Source: Alteripontixanthobacter sp. (GTDB lineage: Bacteria > Pseudomonadota > Alphaproteobacteria > Sphingomonadales > Sphingomonadaceae). From it: 64,000 nucleotides of DNA. Positions within the stretch are counted from its first letter, which is position 1. Every line of letters begins with the position of its first letter. The stretch covers positions 1,788,968 to 1,852,967 of the forward strand of contig JBDVPM010000008.1 in the NCBI GenBank assembly GCA_039968605.1. The letters are read 5' to 3'. The notes beneath the pieces were generated by a model. The model searched no databases. It saw nothing but the letters and a program-made list of their open reading frames with translations, and was not told the DNA's origin. Of this stretch, positions 17,246 to 25,681 are shown piece by piece. A program made the position numbers and the translations under genes.

Positions 17246-17800
17246 TCAACCGGCAGGTGTCTTTTTTTCCACGGGGACACGGGCTTCGCCATCCAAAGCC
17301 TCGGTCAAGCTGACCGATGCCGTGACGACCAGGATAACCGCGGCCACAAAGCCGAAGGCGATCCCGATAATCGCGGCGAGGCGATAAAGAACGGCTCGGT
17401 TTCCGTCGAGCACCCCGGGTACGACCTGCGGTTCGAGCGGTGTGTCCCAAGCTGCGTCAGCCGGGAAAGCCAACGCATCGGAAAACACCAGTTCGCCCGG
17501 ATCGTCCCGCTGACCGAATGGGCGATCACCCTCGTGCTCGGGGAGTTGTTTTTTTATGGATGAAGAGTTTCTATAGGGCGGAAACCCTGTTTCTTCAGTA
17601 TGATAGACGCGGTGCGCATCGACCAGATCGTTAAGGTTACTTACCCCGTAAGCGTCCTTCAATTTTCGGATATGCTGGTTGATGCGCGATTCGGAGACGT
17701 TCAGCTCGCCTGCAATGACCTTAATGGGGACGCGCCTGTCCACCCGTTCCATGACGGCGTTTTGTTTTTCGGTCAGCCGTGGCGGGCCGCCTGCGGTCAT
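17246..17800 (-). CDS. LuxR-type HTH protein with a C-terminal membrane helix
   Basis: A 184-residue protein. Residues about 8-65 form a GerE/LuxR-type helix-turn-helix (RLTEKQNAVMERVDRRVPIK, then ELNVSESRINQHIRKLKDAY). A polar linker follows, and one strong membrane segment lies at about residues 140-165 (LAAIIGIAFGFVAAVILVV), with a short periplasmic tail. The N-terminal DNA-binding part would be cytoplasmic, so this looks like a membrane-tethered transcription regulator. Similar HTH-TM proteins are known in sphingomonads, but their targets are not. Confidence 0.75.
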   Translation of the reverse strand: MTAGGPPRLTEKQNAVMERVDRRVPIKVIAGELNVSESRINQHIRKLKDAYGVSNLNDLVDAHRVYHTEETGFPPYRNSSSIKKQLPEHEGDRPFGQRDDPGELVFSDALAFPADAAWDTPLEPQVVPGVLDGNRAVLYRLAAIIGIAFGFVAAVILVVTASVSLTEALDGEARVPVEKKTPAG

Positions 17801-17872
17801 TGGCGATTTTCCCTATCGTCTTATGCAGTTTTCCTTATCGGAACCGCCCGATACGCGCAACGATCCCGCATC

Positions 17873-19072
17873 TCAGGCCGCGCTGGCGTTGATCCCCAGG
17901 CTTGAGAACCAGCGTTTTACATTGCGCGCAGCCTGGCGCAGGCGCTGTTCGTTTTCGACCATGGCGATGCGCACGTAGCCCTCGCCTTCCTCGCCATACC
18001 CCACGCCGGGCGCTACCGCGACTTCCGCCTCGGTCAGCAATTGCTTGGAAAATTCCAGACTGCCCATATCCTTCAGCGCCGGTGGGAGCGGTGCCCAAGC
18101 GAACATGCTGGCGGCCGGCGGCGGGATATCCCAACCAGCCCGAGCGAATGCCTCCACCATTACATCGCGCCGCTCGTGATAGCGTTGCCGATTTTCCGCC
18201 ACGACATCCTGCGGACCGTTCAGCGCCGCACAGGCCGCAGCCTGGATCGGCGTAAACGCGCCGTAATCGAGGTAGCTTTTCACCCGGCTCATCGCCGCGA
18301 TCAGATCCCTGTTCCCCACCGCAAAACCCATCCGCCAGCCAGCCATGGAATAGGTTTTTGACATCGAGGTGAACTCGACCGCCACGTCCTTCGCACCCGG
18401 CACCTGCATGATGCTGGGCGTCGGATTGCCGTCATAATACAGCTCCGAATAAGCGAGATCGGACAGGATCCAGACCTTGTTCTCCTTCGCCCAAGCCACC
18501 AGCCGTTCGTAAAATGCCAGATCGACCACTTCGGCGGTCGGGTTGGAGGGGTAATTCACCACCAGCACGCTGGGGCGCGGAACGGTAAATGCCATCGCGT
18601 TGTCCAGCGCCCGCCAATATTCCTCGTCCGGCGTCGTCGGCACGCTGCGGATAGTGGCGCCTGCAATGATAAAGCCGAAGGTATGGATCGGGTAAGACGG
18701 GTTGGGTGCCAGCACCACATCGCCCGGCGCGGTGATGGCATTGGCGAGGCTGGCCAGCCCCTCCTTCGATCCCATCGTCACGACCACTTCGGTTTCGGGA
18801 TCGAGATCGACGCCGAAGCGCCGCCCATAGTAATTCGCCTGCGCCTTGCGCAGCCCCGGAATACCTTTCGATTGCGAATAGCCGTGGGCGGTCGGCTTCA
18901 TCGCAACTTCGCACAGCTTGTCGATGACATGCTGCGGCGGGGGCTGGTCGGGATTGCCCATACCGAGATCGATGATGTCGCGCCCCGCCTGCCGCGCGGC
19001 ATGGCGCATGCCGTTGACCTCCGCGATAACGTAGGGCGGCAGGCGTTTCATACGGTAAAAATCGGTGTCCAT
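17873..19072 (-). CDS. PLP-dependent aminotransferase, class I/II (AlaC/LL-DAP type)
   Basis: A 399-residue fold-type I aminotransferase. The PLP-binding lysine lies in SMSKTYSMAGWRMGF, the Asp that pairs with the pyridine nitrogen is in WILSDLAYSELYYDG, the substrate-binding NYPSNPT motif is present, and the C-terminal Arg lies in GYVRIAMVENEQRLRQA. The family layout matches glutamate-pyruvate (AlaC) or LL-diaminopimelate aminotransferases. Which substrate is used cannot be told from the sequence. I chose Met at 19072 (MDTDFYRMKRLPPYV) because the family begins there. The gene diverges from the PHA synthase gene. Confidence 0.85.
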   Translation of the reverse strand: MDTDFYRMKRLPPYVIAEVNGMRHAARQAGRDIIDLGMGNPDQPPPQHVIDKLCEVAMKPTAHGYSQSKGIPGLRKAQANYYGRRFGVDLDPETEVVVTMGSKEGLASLANAITAPGDVVLAPNPSYPIHTFGFIIAGATIRSVPTTPDEEYWRALDNAMAFTVPRPSVLVVNYPSNPTAEVVDLAFYERLVAWAKENKVWILSDLAYSELYYDGNPTPSIMQVPGAKDVAVEFTSMSKTYSMAGWRMGFAVGNRDLIAAMSRVKSYLDYGAFTPIQAAACAALNGPQDVVAENRQRYHERRDVMVEAFARAGWDIPPPAASMFAWAPLPPALKDMGSLEFSKQLLTEAEVAVAPGVGYGEEGEGYVRIAMVENEQRLRQAARNVKRWFSSLGINASAA

Positions 19073-19220
19073 GGGGGTCCCGGAGTGTTGAGTATCGGCG
19101 CACAAATCATGCGCTCAACCGGCATTGTGACGCAATAAATGGACAGGTGCAATCGCCTTGTCCTGCCTCTATATCGAAGCGATACCAGCTACCCCGCATT
19201 ACAATCAGGAAGACCCGCCA

Positions 19221-21098
19221 ATGGCCAGCGACACCAACGATCCCCTTTCCACGATCATGCAGGCGCAGGCGCAGATGGTGGAGACGGTGTTCGGCCAGTG
19301 GCTGCCACAGGCCGGGCTTGCCACCGAAATCCCCTCCCCCGCAGACCTGTCGGACCCGGGCAAGCTGGCAGGCGATTTGCAGGCTCGATGGCAGGGATTC
19401 CTGTCGGCCATGCCCGGCGCGGTCAATTTTTCGGCACCAGTTGGTCCGTCGCAGGCGGGAATGGAGCAATGGCTGGCGATGGTGGAGGGCTGGATGAAGA
19501 TGCAGCCCGCCATGGGGCAGAAGGCGCTTGGCCAGGTAAGCGAGGATATGTCCCAGCTATGGCAGGCCATGGCGGCAAGCATGGCGGGCGGCAGCGACGG
19601 GGCGGAGATGCCGCGCAAGGATCGCCGCTTTGCCGATCCGGCGTGGCAGAACAATCCGTTTTACGCCCTGCTGCACCAGTCCTATCTGCTGGCGGCCGAG
19701 CGGATCGAGGCGATGGCCAACGATCTGGACGGGGTTCCGGCCGAAAAGCGCTCGCAACTGAAATTCGCAGCCCACGCCATGATAGAGGCGCTGAGCCCGG
19801 CCAACTTCCCCGCCACCAATCCGGTCGTGCTGAAAAAGACGCTGGAAAGCGGCGGAGCGAACCTTACCAAGGGGATGCAGCACTTGGCCAAGGACCTGGA
19901 GCGGGGGCAGTTGACGCATACCGATCCGGACGCGTTCGAGCTGGGCCGCAATATCGCGGTCACGCCGGGCAAGGTTGTCCATGAAACGCCGCTCTACCAG
20001 CTGATCCAGTATTCCCCGTCCACCGACGAGGTCTATGCCACCCCGCTGATCATCTTCCCGCCCTGGATCAATCGTTTCTATATCCTCGACCTGAACGAGA
20101 AGAAGAGCTTCGTGCGCTGGGCAGTGGCGCAAGGGCTGACCGTATTCATGGTCAGCTGGAAATCCGCCGACGAATCCATGCGCGACGTGGTGTGGGACGA
20201 TTACATCCGGGCGGAAATGGACGCGATCGACCATGTCCGCGCGCGGCTGGACGTGCCGGCCGTCCATACGATCGGTTATTGCGTGGCCGGAACGACACTG
20301 GCCGCAACGCTGGCGATACTCCACCGGCGGGAACAGCAGGACAAGGTCACCAGCGCGACCTATTTCACCGCCCAGGTCGATTTCGACAGTGCGGGCGAGC
20401 TGCTGCATTTCATCGACGATGGCGCGCTCGCAGCAATCGATGCAATTTCAGGGGCGGGCGGCGGCGGACCCGGCTATCTCGACGGGCGCTACATGGCGCT
20501 GACCTTCAACATGCTGCGCGGGACCGACCTGATCTGGAATTACGTGGTCAACAATTACCTGCTGGGGGAAGATTACCCGGCCTTCGACCTGTTGCACTGG
20601 AATGGCGATGTCACCAATCTGCCCGCCAAGTGGCACGGTGCCTATCTGCGCGATCTCTACCGCGACAACAAGCTGGCCACCCCGGACGCGCTGAGCGGCG
20701 ATGGCACGCCGATCGACCTCACGCTGGTCGAAACGCCGACCTATGTTCAGGCGGGGCGCGAAGATCACATCGCCCCTGCTAAGAGCGTGTGGAAAATCCA
20801 AGACCACTTCAAGGGGCCGCTGCGCTTCGTGCTTGCCGGATCAGGCCATATCGCGGGCGTGGTCAATCCGCCCGAAGCGGGCAAATACCAATATTGGCTG
20901 AACGAGGGTGCGCCTGCGACGCTGGAAGAATTCGTAGAAGGCGCGGCCGAGCACAAGGGTAGTTGGTGGCCGGACTGGATCGCTTGGATCGATGCGCAGG
21001 ACAGCCGAAAAGTGAAGCCGACCGGCAAGCGCAAGCCCGGTTCGCGCGGCGATACGGTAATCGAAGACGCCCCCGGTCGCTATGTCATGACCCGTTGA
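19221..21098 (+). CDS. phaC: Class I poly(3-hydroxyalkanoate) synthase
   Basis: A 625-residue protein that polymerises hydroxyacyl-CoA into PHA granules. The lipase-like box GYCVAG holds the nucleophile Cys354, with Asp515 in AGREDHIAPAKS and His543 in GSGHIAGVVNPP completing the triad. The region PPWINRFYILDLNEKKSFVRW and the SWKSADESMRD segment are typical of PhaC. The length fits class I enzymes, slightly longer because of an N-terminal methionine-rich extension. The ATG at 19221 is preceded by AGGAAG at good spacing. The phasin gene follows 134 bases later. No thiolase or reductase gene is nearby. Confidence 0.93.
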   Translation: MASDTNDPLSTIMQAQAQMVETVFGQWLPQAGLATEIPSPADLSDPGKLAGDLQARWQGFLSAMPGAVNFSAPVGPSQAGMEQWLAMVEGWMKMQPAMGQKALGQVSEDMSQLWQAMAASMAGGSDGAEMPRKDRRFADPAWQNNPFYALLHQSYLLAAERIEAMANDLDGVPAEKRSQLKFAAHAMIEALSPANFPATNPVVLKKTLESGGANLTKGMQHLAKDLERGQLTHTDPDAFELGRNIAVTPGKVVHETPLYQLIQYSPSTDEVYATPLIIFPPWINRFYILDLNEKKSFVRWAVAQGLTVFMVSWKSADESMRDVVWDDYIRAEMDAIDHVRARLDVPAVHTIGYCVAGTTLAATLAILHRREQQDKVTSATYFTAQVDFDSAGELLHFIDDGALAAIDAISGAGGGGPGYLDGRYMALTFNMLRGTDLIWNYVVNNYLLGEDYPAFDLLHWNGDVTNLPAKWHGAYLRDLYRDNKLATPDALSGDGTPIDLTLVETPTYVQAGREDHIAPAKSVWKIQDHFKGPLRFVLAGSGHIAGVVNPPEAGKYQYWLNEGAPATLEEFVEGAAEHKGSWWPDWIAWIDAQDSRKVKPTGKRKPGSRGDTVIEDAPGRYVMTR

Positions 21099-21152
21099 TC
21101 CGGCTAAAACGGTAGCTATTTCAACGCTCCACCGTGCGCTTTGCACTACTTA

Positions 21153-21216
21153 TTGTGCAGTGCACAAAATTTCCTTGACTTCGCAGCTGCAATGTCTATT
21201 TTGTGCACTGCAACAA
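21153..21216 (+). promoter_or_regulatory. Phasin promoter flanked by TTGTGCA-type palindromes (candidate PhaR operator)
   Basis: A perfect 15-base palindrome with a central base, TTGTGCAGTGCACAA, lies at 21153-21167. It is followed by TTGACT (21175-21180) and TATTTT (21197-21202), 16 bases apart, as -35/-10-like boxes, then a second near copy, TTGTGCACTGCAACAA (21201-21216). Known PhaR repressors bind TGC-rich sites near phasin genes, so PhaR is the obvious candidate, by inference. Confidence 0.65.
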
Positions 21217-21232
21217 GATGACGAGGAAGTTC

Positions 21233-22060
21233 ATGGCCACCGCAACCGATCAGAATGTGAAAGCCGATGCCGATGCGCAGAAAGCCTATGAAAAGGCTGC
21301 TGCCGAGGTAAAGGCTGTTGCCGTTCCCAAGCCCGCCGAAAAGGTGATCGATGAGGAACCCAAGGGCGCCGTGAAGAACGTGACTGCGGAAACGCCTGCT
21401 GCAAAGAACGCTCCGGTGAAGAAGCCGGCAGCCAAGCAGGCCGCGCCGAAGAAGGCCGCCGCCAAGACCTCCAAGAAAAAGACGCCGGCGAAGCGCCGCA
21501 AGCCTGCCACCAGCAAGCTCGCAGTCGCCACCGCCAATATCACCAAGAAATCCACCAAGAAGGATACCAAGACCATGGCTAACACCAAGAACACCGCCGC
21601 CAAGAAGGCCGATGCCAAGAAGATCGAAACCGTCGCTGCCGACCTGACCAGCTCGGTCAAGGAAGCTGCCCAGGACGCGCAGGCTCGCCTCAAGTCGGTT
21701 TACGCAACCGGCAGCGAAGTCGCTTCCGAAGCGGTCGAATTCACCAAGGGCAATGTCGAAGCTTTCGTCGAATCGGGCAAGATCCTGGCCGCCGGCGTGC
21801 AGGATATGGGCCGCGACGCCGTGGAAAATTCCAAGACCGTCGTCGAAACCGTGACTGCCGACGCCAAGGCTTTTGCCGCCGTGCGTTCGCCGACCGACCT
21901 GTTCAAGCTGCAGGGCGAGATCGCTCGCCGCAACTTCGACACCATGGTTTCCATGTCTTCGAAGAACACCGAAAAGATGGTCAAGCTGGCAAATGACAGC
22001 TTCGCACCGATCTCCAACCGCATCAGCGTTGCCGCGGAAAAGGTTTCCAAGGCAGCCTGA
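21233..22060 (+). CDS. Phasin with a lysine/alanine-rich N-terminal region
   Basis: A 275-residue protein. The C-terminal 150 residues match the phasin_2 family: helical, amphipathic, with ASEAVEFTKGNVEAFVESGK and FKLQGEIARRNFDTMVSMSS segments that coat PHA granules. Residues about 40-115 are dominated by Lys, Ala and Pro (AAKTSKKKTPAKRRKP), like histone H1 tails or PhaF-type phasins that bind DNA. The ATG at 21233 follows GAGGAAG, while an upstream Met lacks a site. It is located downstream of phaC with its own promoter. Granule binding is a family property. DNA or nucleoid contact is inference from the basic tail. Confidence 0.85.
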   Translation: MATATDQNVKADADAQKAYEKAAAEVKAVAVPKPAEKVIDEEPKGAVKNVTAETPAAKNAPVKKPAAKQAAPKKAAAKTSKKKTPAKRRKPATSKLAVATANITKKSTKKDTKTMANTKNTAAKKADAKKIETVAADLTSSVKEAAQDAQARLKSVYATGSEVASEAVEFTKGNVEAFVESGKILAAGVQDMGRDAVENSKTVVETVTADAKAFAAVRSPTDLFKLQGEIARRNFDTMVSMSSKNTEKMVKLANDSFAPISNRISVAAEKVSKAA

Positions 22061-22150
22061 ACCGGTTGATCCGGATACCGGCCGCGCGGCATTGCCGCCG
22101 GTCAGGTGAACCGCCGGGCACCCTCTCCCCCTCCCGCCCGGCGTAAACGA

Positions 22151-22190
22151 AACGGGCCGACCGGCAACACGCCGCTCGGCCCGTTTTTTT
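22151..22190 (+). terminator. Rho-independent terminator after the phasin gene
   Basis: CGGGCCGA (22153-22160) pairs with TCGGCCCG (22176-22183), extended by flanking A/T pairs, and is followed by a run of seven T. It ends the phasin transcript. Confidence 0.85.
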
Positions 22191-22270
22191 GTGGGTCTTA
22201 CCGGACTTGCCCGCGTTAACCTGTCGCTTGCACCTTGCGATTATCTCCAGTGATACGATATTCTCAGGCC

Positions 22271-22690
22271 ATGACCCGTTACGAAACCTCCCCCCTCGTC
22301 CTCGAAGACATTTCGCGCCTGCGCCTTACCCGTGCGGGGGATGATGGCGATAAGGATGGGCCCGGGAAGGATGGAGATGACGGCAAAGGCGATGAAGGCC
22401 AGACCGGCGTCGCCACGAAAACCCGCACCCAGACCAAGAAGCCCAGCCTTTACAAGGTGCTGCTTCTGAATGACGATTACACCCCGATGGAATTCGTGGT
22501 CATGGTGCTAAAGCGGTTCTTCCGCATGGACCTGGAACAGGCGACGCGGGTGATGCTGCATGTCCATCAGAAGGGCGTCGGTATTTGCGGCGTGTTTCCC
22601 TATGAAGTGGCGGAAACCAAGGTGAACCAGGTGATGGATTTCGCCAAGCAGAACGAACATCCGCTGCAGTGCACGCTGGAAAAGGCGTAA
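22271..22690 (+). CDS. clpS: ClpS adaptor for ClpAP protease
   Basis: A 139-residue protein. The ClpS core is clear: [19 protein letters not shown] with the NDDYTPM pocket residues, [20 protein letters not shown], and the closing [20 protein letters not shown]. An N-terminal extension of about 55 residues is glycine- and aspartate-rich, probably flexible, as ClpS requires for entry into ClpA. It delivers N-degron substrates to ClpAP. The ATG at 22271 was preferred because the upstream part of the frame is not conserved-looking. No clpA is adjacent. Confidence 0.9.
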   Translation: MTRYETSPLVLEDISRLRLTRAGDDGDKDGPGKDGDDGKGDEGQTGVATKTRTQTKKPSLYKVLLLNDDYTPMEFVVMVLKRFFRMDLEQATRVMLHVHQKGVGICGVFPYEVAETKVNQVMDFAKQNEHPLQCTLEKA

Positions 22691-22798
22691 GGCAGCCGCA
22701 TCCCGCGTAAGGCTGGCGCACGGGGCTGGCGCACAGGGCTGGCGTAAAGCGCGGGCAACCGATAAGGCAAGCCCCCCACCCTCAGCGGCACTGGCGCC

Positions 22799-24052
22799 TT
22801 GTTCAGCTTCATCCCCTCTCTCGACAGGTACATCTTCCGGCTCGTGATCGTGCCGATGCTCAGCGTGTTTGCGCTGGCGGCATCGCTGTTGCTGCTCGAC
22901 AAAATGCTGCGCCTGTTCGATTTCGTTGCCACCGAAGGCGGCCCGGTCGGCGTCGTCTTTCGCATGCTTGCCAGCCTGATTCCCGAATATGCCAGCCTCG
23001 CCATCCCGCTCGGCCTGCTGCTGGGCATATTGCTGGCTTTCCGCAAGCTGGCCACGTCGAGCGAGCTCGATGTAATGCGCGCGGTCGGCCTCGGCTATGG
23101 CCGCCTGCTGCGCGTGCCTTACATCATCGCGGTGGTGCTGATGGCGGTGAATGTGGCGCTGGTGTTCTATATTCAGCCGATCAGCCGCTATTATTACGAG
23201 CAATTGGAATATGAGCTGCGCTCGGGCGCGCTTGGGGCCAGCATCAAGGTCGGCGAATTTACCACGCTGAAAGACCGGATGGCGCTGCGGATCGAGGAAA
23301 GCCGCAATGACGGCACCCAGTTGTTGGGTATCTTCGCCCGCGTGTCGAACGACAAGGGGCAAGTCCTGTCGATCAGCGCGCGCGAGGGATCGTTTCTCGC
23401 CACCAATGACAGTCCCGATACCATCATCCTGCGGCTGACCGACGGCACGATCGTACAGGATACCGGCAGCAACACCCCGCGCGTATTGAGCTTCTCGCGC
23501 CACGATCTGCCGATAGATCTGCCGCGCGTGGAGGAATTTCGCAATCGCGGGGAGGCGGAGCGTGAGTTCATCCTGCCCGAATTGCTCAGCATCGGCTGGT
23601 CCGCAAACGAAACGCAGGCTCGCCGCGACGCCAGCCAGGCCAGCTTCAACTTCCGCCTGGTGGAGGTGGTGATGATGATGCTGATGCCGCTGCTGGCGGT
23701 GGCGCTGGCGATCCCGCCAAAGCGATCGACCAGCGCGCTGGGCGTGTTCGTCTCCATTGTGATGGTGGTGGCCTATCACAAGGTGAACCAATATGGGGAG
23801 GATGTGGCCACGCTGGGCCGGATCGACCCGCTGATTGCCCTGTGGGGGCCGTTCGTGATCTTCGCCGCCCTGATCCTGTGGATGTTCTGGCAAGTCGCCC
23901 ATGTTCCCGGCGGCCAGCCGATCGGCGCGCTGGAAACCGGCTTTGCCAAGCTGTCGAAGTGGTTTGGCAGGCTGTTCCGGCGGCGCGGCAGGGACCAAGC
24001 TCCGGCTGCCATCGGCGACGAGGATAGCGAGGTTTTCGCAGAGCCGGCATGA
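22799..24052 (+). CDS. lptF: LPS export permease LptF
   Basis: A 417-residue YjgP/YjgQ family protein. It has N-terminal membrane helices (residues about 15-35, 52-72 and 95-120), a periplasmic beta-jellyroll region in the middle, and three C-terminal helices (about 290-310, 320-340 and 345-370). It forms the inner-membrane LptB2FG transporter that extracts LPS. The first codon appears to be TTG (22799), since no ATG lies upstream in frame and the family starts near FSFIPSLDRYIF. No strong ribosome site is visible. It overlaps lptG by ATGA. The assignment as F rather than G rests on gene order. Confidence 0.88.
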   Translation: MFSFIPSLDRYIFRLVIVPMLSVFALAASLLLLDKMLRLFDFVATEGGPVGVVFRMLASLIPEYASLAIPLGLLLGILLAFRKLATSSELDVMRAVGLGYGRLLRVPYIIAVVLMAVNVALVFYIQPISRYYYEQLEYELRSGALGASIKVGEFTTLKDRMALRIEESRNDGTQLLGIFARVSNDKGQVLSISAREGSFLATNDSPDTIILRLTDGTIVQDTGSNTPRVLSFSRHDLPIDLPRVEEFRNRGEAEREFILPELLSIGWSANETQARRDASQASFNFRLVEVVMMMLMPLLAVALAIPPKRSTSALGVFVSIVMVVAYHKVNQYGEDVATLGRIDPLIALWGPFVIFAALILWMFWQVAHVPGGQPIGALETGFAKLSKWFGRLFRRRGRDQAPAAIGDEDSEVFAEPA

Positions 24053-25149
24053 CCCAGCTCGATTTCTTCCCCTCGCGCCAATTGACCATCTACATGGCGA
24101 AGCTGTTCGTGGTGCGCATCGTGGCGGTGCTGGCGATGCTGGTGCTAGTGCTGCTGGCGCTCGATCTGCTCGGCAAGACCGGCGATATCCTGGCCCAGCC
24201 GGGCAATGGGCAAAGCGAGGTACTGACCTATGCCGGTCTGCGCGCGCCGCAGCTGGTTGCACGTTTCATGCCCTATTCGGTGCTGCTGGCGACGATCATC
24301 ACGCTGGTCACTCTCAACCAGAATAGCGAGGTCGTGGCGATGAAGGCCGCCGGCCTGTCCGCCCACCAGGTGCTGGCACCGCTGCTGCTGACCGCAGGCA
24401 TAATCTCGGGTGCCAGCTTCCTGTTCAACGAAAGCGTCGTCACCCGCGCCACCGCTACGCTGAAGGCTTGGGAGGCCAATGAATTCGGCCCCATTCCCGA
24501 AGGCTCCGACCTGCGCGCCAATGTCTATCTGACCGACGGGCCGGATGTACTGAGCGCCGCTTCGATCAGCGGCACCGGGCAGAATATCCGCATGACCGGG
24601 GTCAGCTATTACCGGCGGGATGCGCGCGGCATGATCGTGGAACAGATGCGCGCTCCGTCGGCCAGCTATGCCGCGCCGGGCTGGCGGCTGGAGGATGCGG
24701 TCCGCTTCAACGTCGCCACGGCCGAAACGCAGCGTAGCGATACGGTGGTTGTGGGCGAAGGGCTGACGCCGGAGCGGATCGATCTGGGCCGGGTCGATCC
24801 CGATATCGAGCCGTTCTGGACCTTGTCCGAATCTATCGAACGTTACGAACAGGCCGGTCGCCGCACCGACGAGCTGCGCGCGAAATGGTGGCACAAGCTG
24901 TCCGGCCCGCTTTCCGCATTCCTGATGCCGCTGCTGGGGGCGATTGCAGCGTTCGGACTGGCTCGATCTGGCCAGCTGTTCCTGCGCGCGATCATCGCGA
25001 TGGCGCTGGGCTTTGCCTATTTCGTAGTGGACAACGCAGCGCTCGCAATGGGCAGTTTCGGCGGGTATCCGCCGTTTCTGGCGGCATGGGCACCGTTCTT
25101 CCTGTTCCTGCTGATCGGCGAGACCGTGCTTGTCCGGACCGAGGAGTGA
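24049..25149 (+). CDS. lptG: LPS export permease LptG
   Basis: A 366-residue partner of LptF with the same layout: two or three N-terminal helices (from YMAKLFVVRIVAVLAMLVLV), a periplasmic beta-rich domain (about 130-260), and C-terminal helices ending in FLLIGETVLVRTEE. The WEANEFGPIPEGSDLRANVY segment lies in the periplasmic region. It is translationally coupled to lptF (ATGA overlap), and its own stop overlaps the GTG of the acetyltransferase gene. The pair drives LPS from the inner membrane to the periplasmic Lpt bridge. Confidence 0.88.
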   Translation: MTQLDFFPSRQLTIYMAKLFVVRIVAVLAMLVLVLLALDLLGKTGDILAQPGNGQSEVLTYAGLRAPQLVARFMPYSVLLATIITLVTLNQNSEVVAMKAAGLSAHQVLAPLLLTAGIISGASFLFNESVVTRATATLKAWEANEFGPIPEGSDLRANVYLTDGPDVLSAASISGTGQNIRMTGVSYYRRDARGMIVEQMRAPSASYAAPGWRLEDAVRFNVATAETQRSDTVVVGEGLTPERIDLGRVDPDIEPFWTLSESIERYEQAGRRTDELRAKWWHKLSGPLSAFLMPLLGAIAAFGLARSGQLFLRAIIAMALGFAYFVVDNAALAMGSFGGYPPFLAAWAPFFLFLLIGETVLVRTEE

Positions 25150-25673
25150 TCGGCGCTTCGGCGGACTGGTCGCTACGCCTGGCCCGATCGGAAGATGCCG
25201 ATCACCTGCCCGCCATCGAACGCGCGGCTGGGCAGATGTTTCGCGGCGATCCCGATTTGGCGCAGCTCGATTTCGATGACAGCTGGGAACCCGATGAGCT
25301 GCGCCGCCTGATCAGGCGCGGGCACAGCCTGGTGGCGCATTGCGGAGATGCTCCCGCCGGCTTCCTCGCTTCGCAACCCTTCAAGCGGGAACTGCATGTG
25401 TGGGAGCTATCGGTCCATCCGGACCACCAGCGCCGCGGCATCGGTGCGGGTCTGATGCGCGCCTGCATGATCGATGCGCGCAATTCTGGATTCGCAGCGA
25501 TCACGCTGACCACATTCCGCGATATAGCCTGGAATGGGCCGTTCTATGCACGGCTTGGGTTCGAGGAAGTGCGCGAGCCGGTAACCCATGCGCGGCTCGC
25601 GCAGCAGCTGGACGAGGAAGGCCAGCACCTGCCGCGCACACGCCGCTGCGCCATGATCCGATTCCTAAACTAG
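25146..25673 (+). CDS. GNAT family N-acetyltransferase
   Basis: A 175-residue protein starting with GTG overlapping the lptG stop (GTGA). The GNAT acetyl-CoA loop is visible in VHPDHQRRGIGAGLMRACMI (motif A, R-x-x-G-x-G/A), preceded by strand VWELSV, and motif B is in NGPFYARLGFEEV. The substrate is unknown. Coupling to lptG may be only positional. The frame extends upstream but runs inside lptG, so the GTG is the reasonable start. Confidence 0.8.
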   Translation: MIGASADWSLRLARSEDADHLPAIERAAGQMFRGDPDLAQLDFDDSWEPDELRRLIRRGHSLVAHCGDAPAGFLASQPFKRELHVWELSVHPDHQRRGIGAGLMRACMIDARNSGFAAITLTTFRDIAWNGPFYARLGFEEVREPVTHARLAQQLDEEGQHLPRTRRCAMIRFLN

Positions 25674-25681
25674 GCCGGGGC

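Noticed and set aside
22508-24262. 584-residue minus-strand frame opposite clpS and lptF
   Set aside because: It has His/Gln/Arg-rich shadow composition, and the opposite strand holds well-supported genes.
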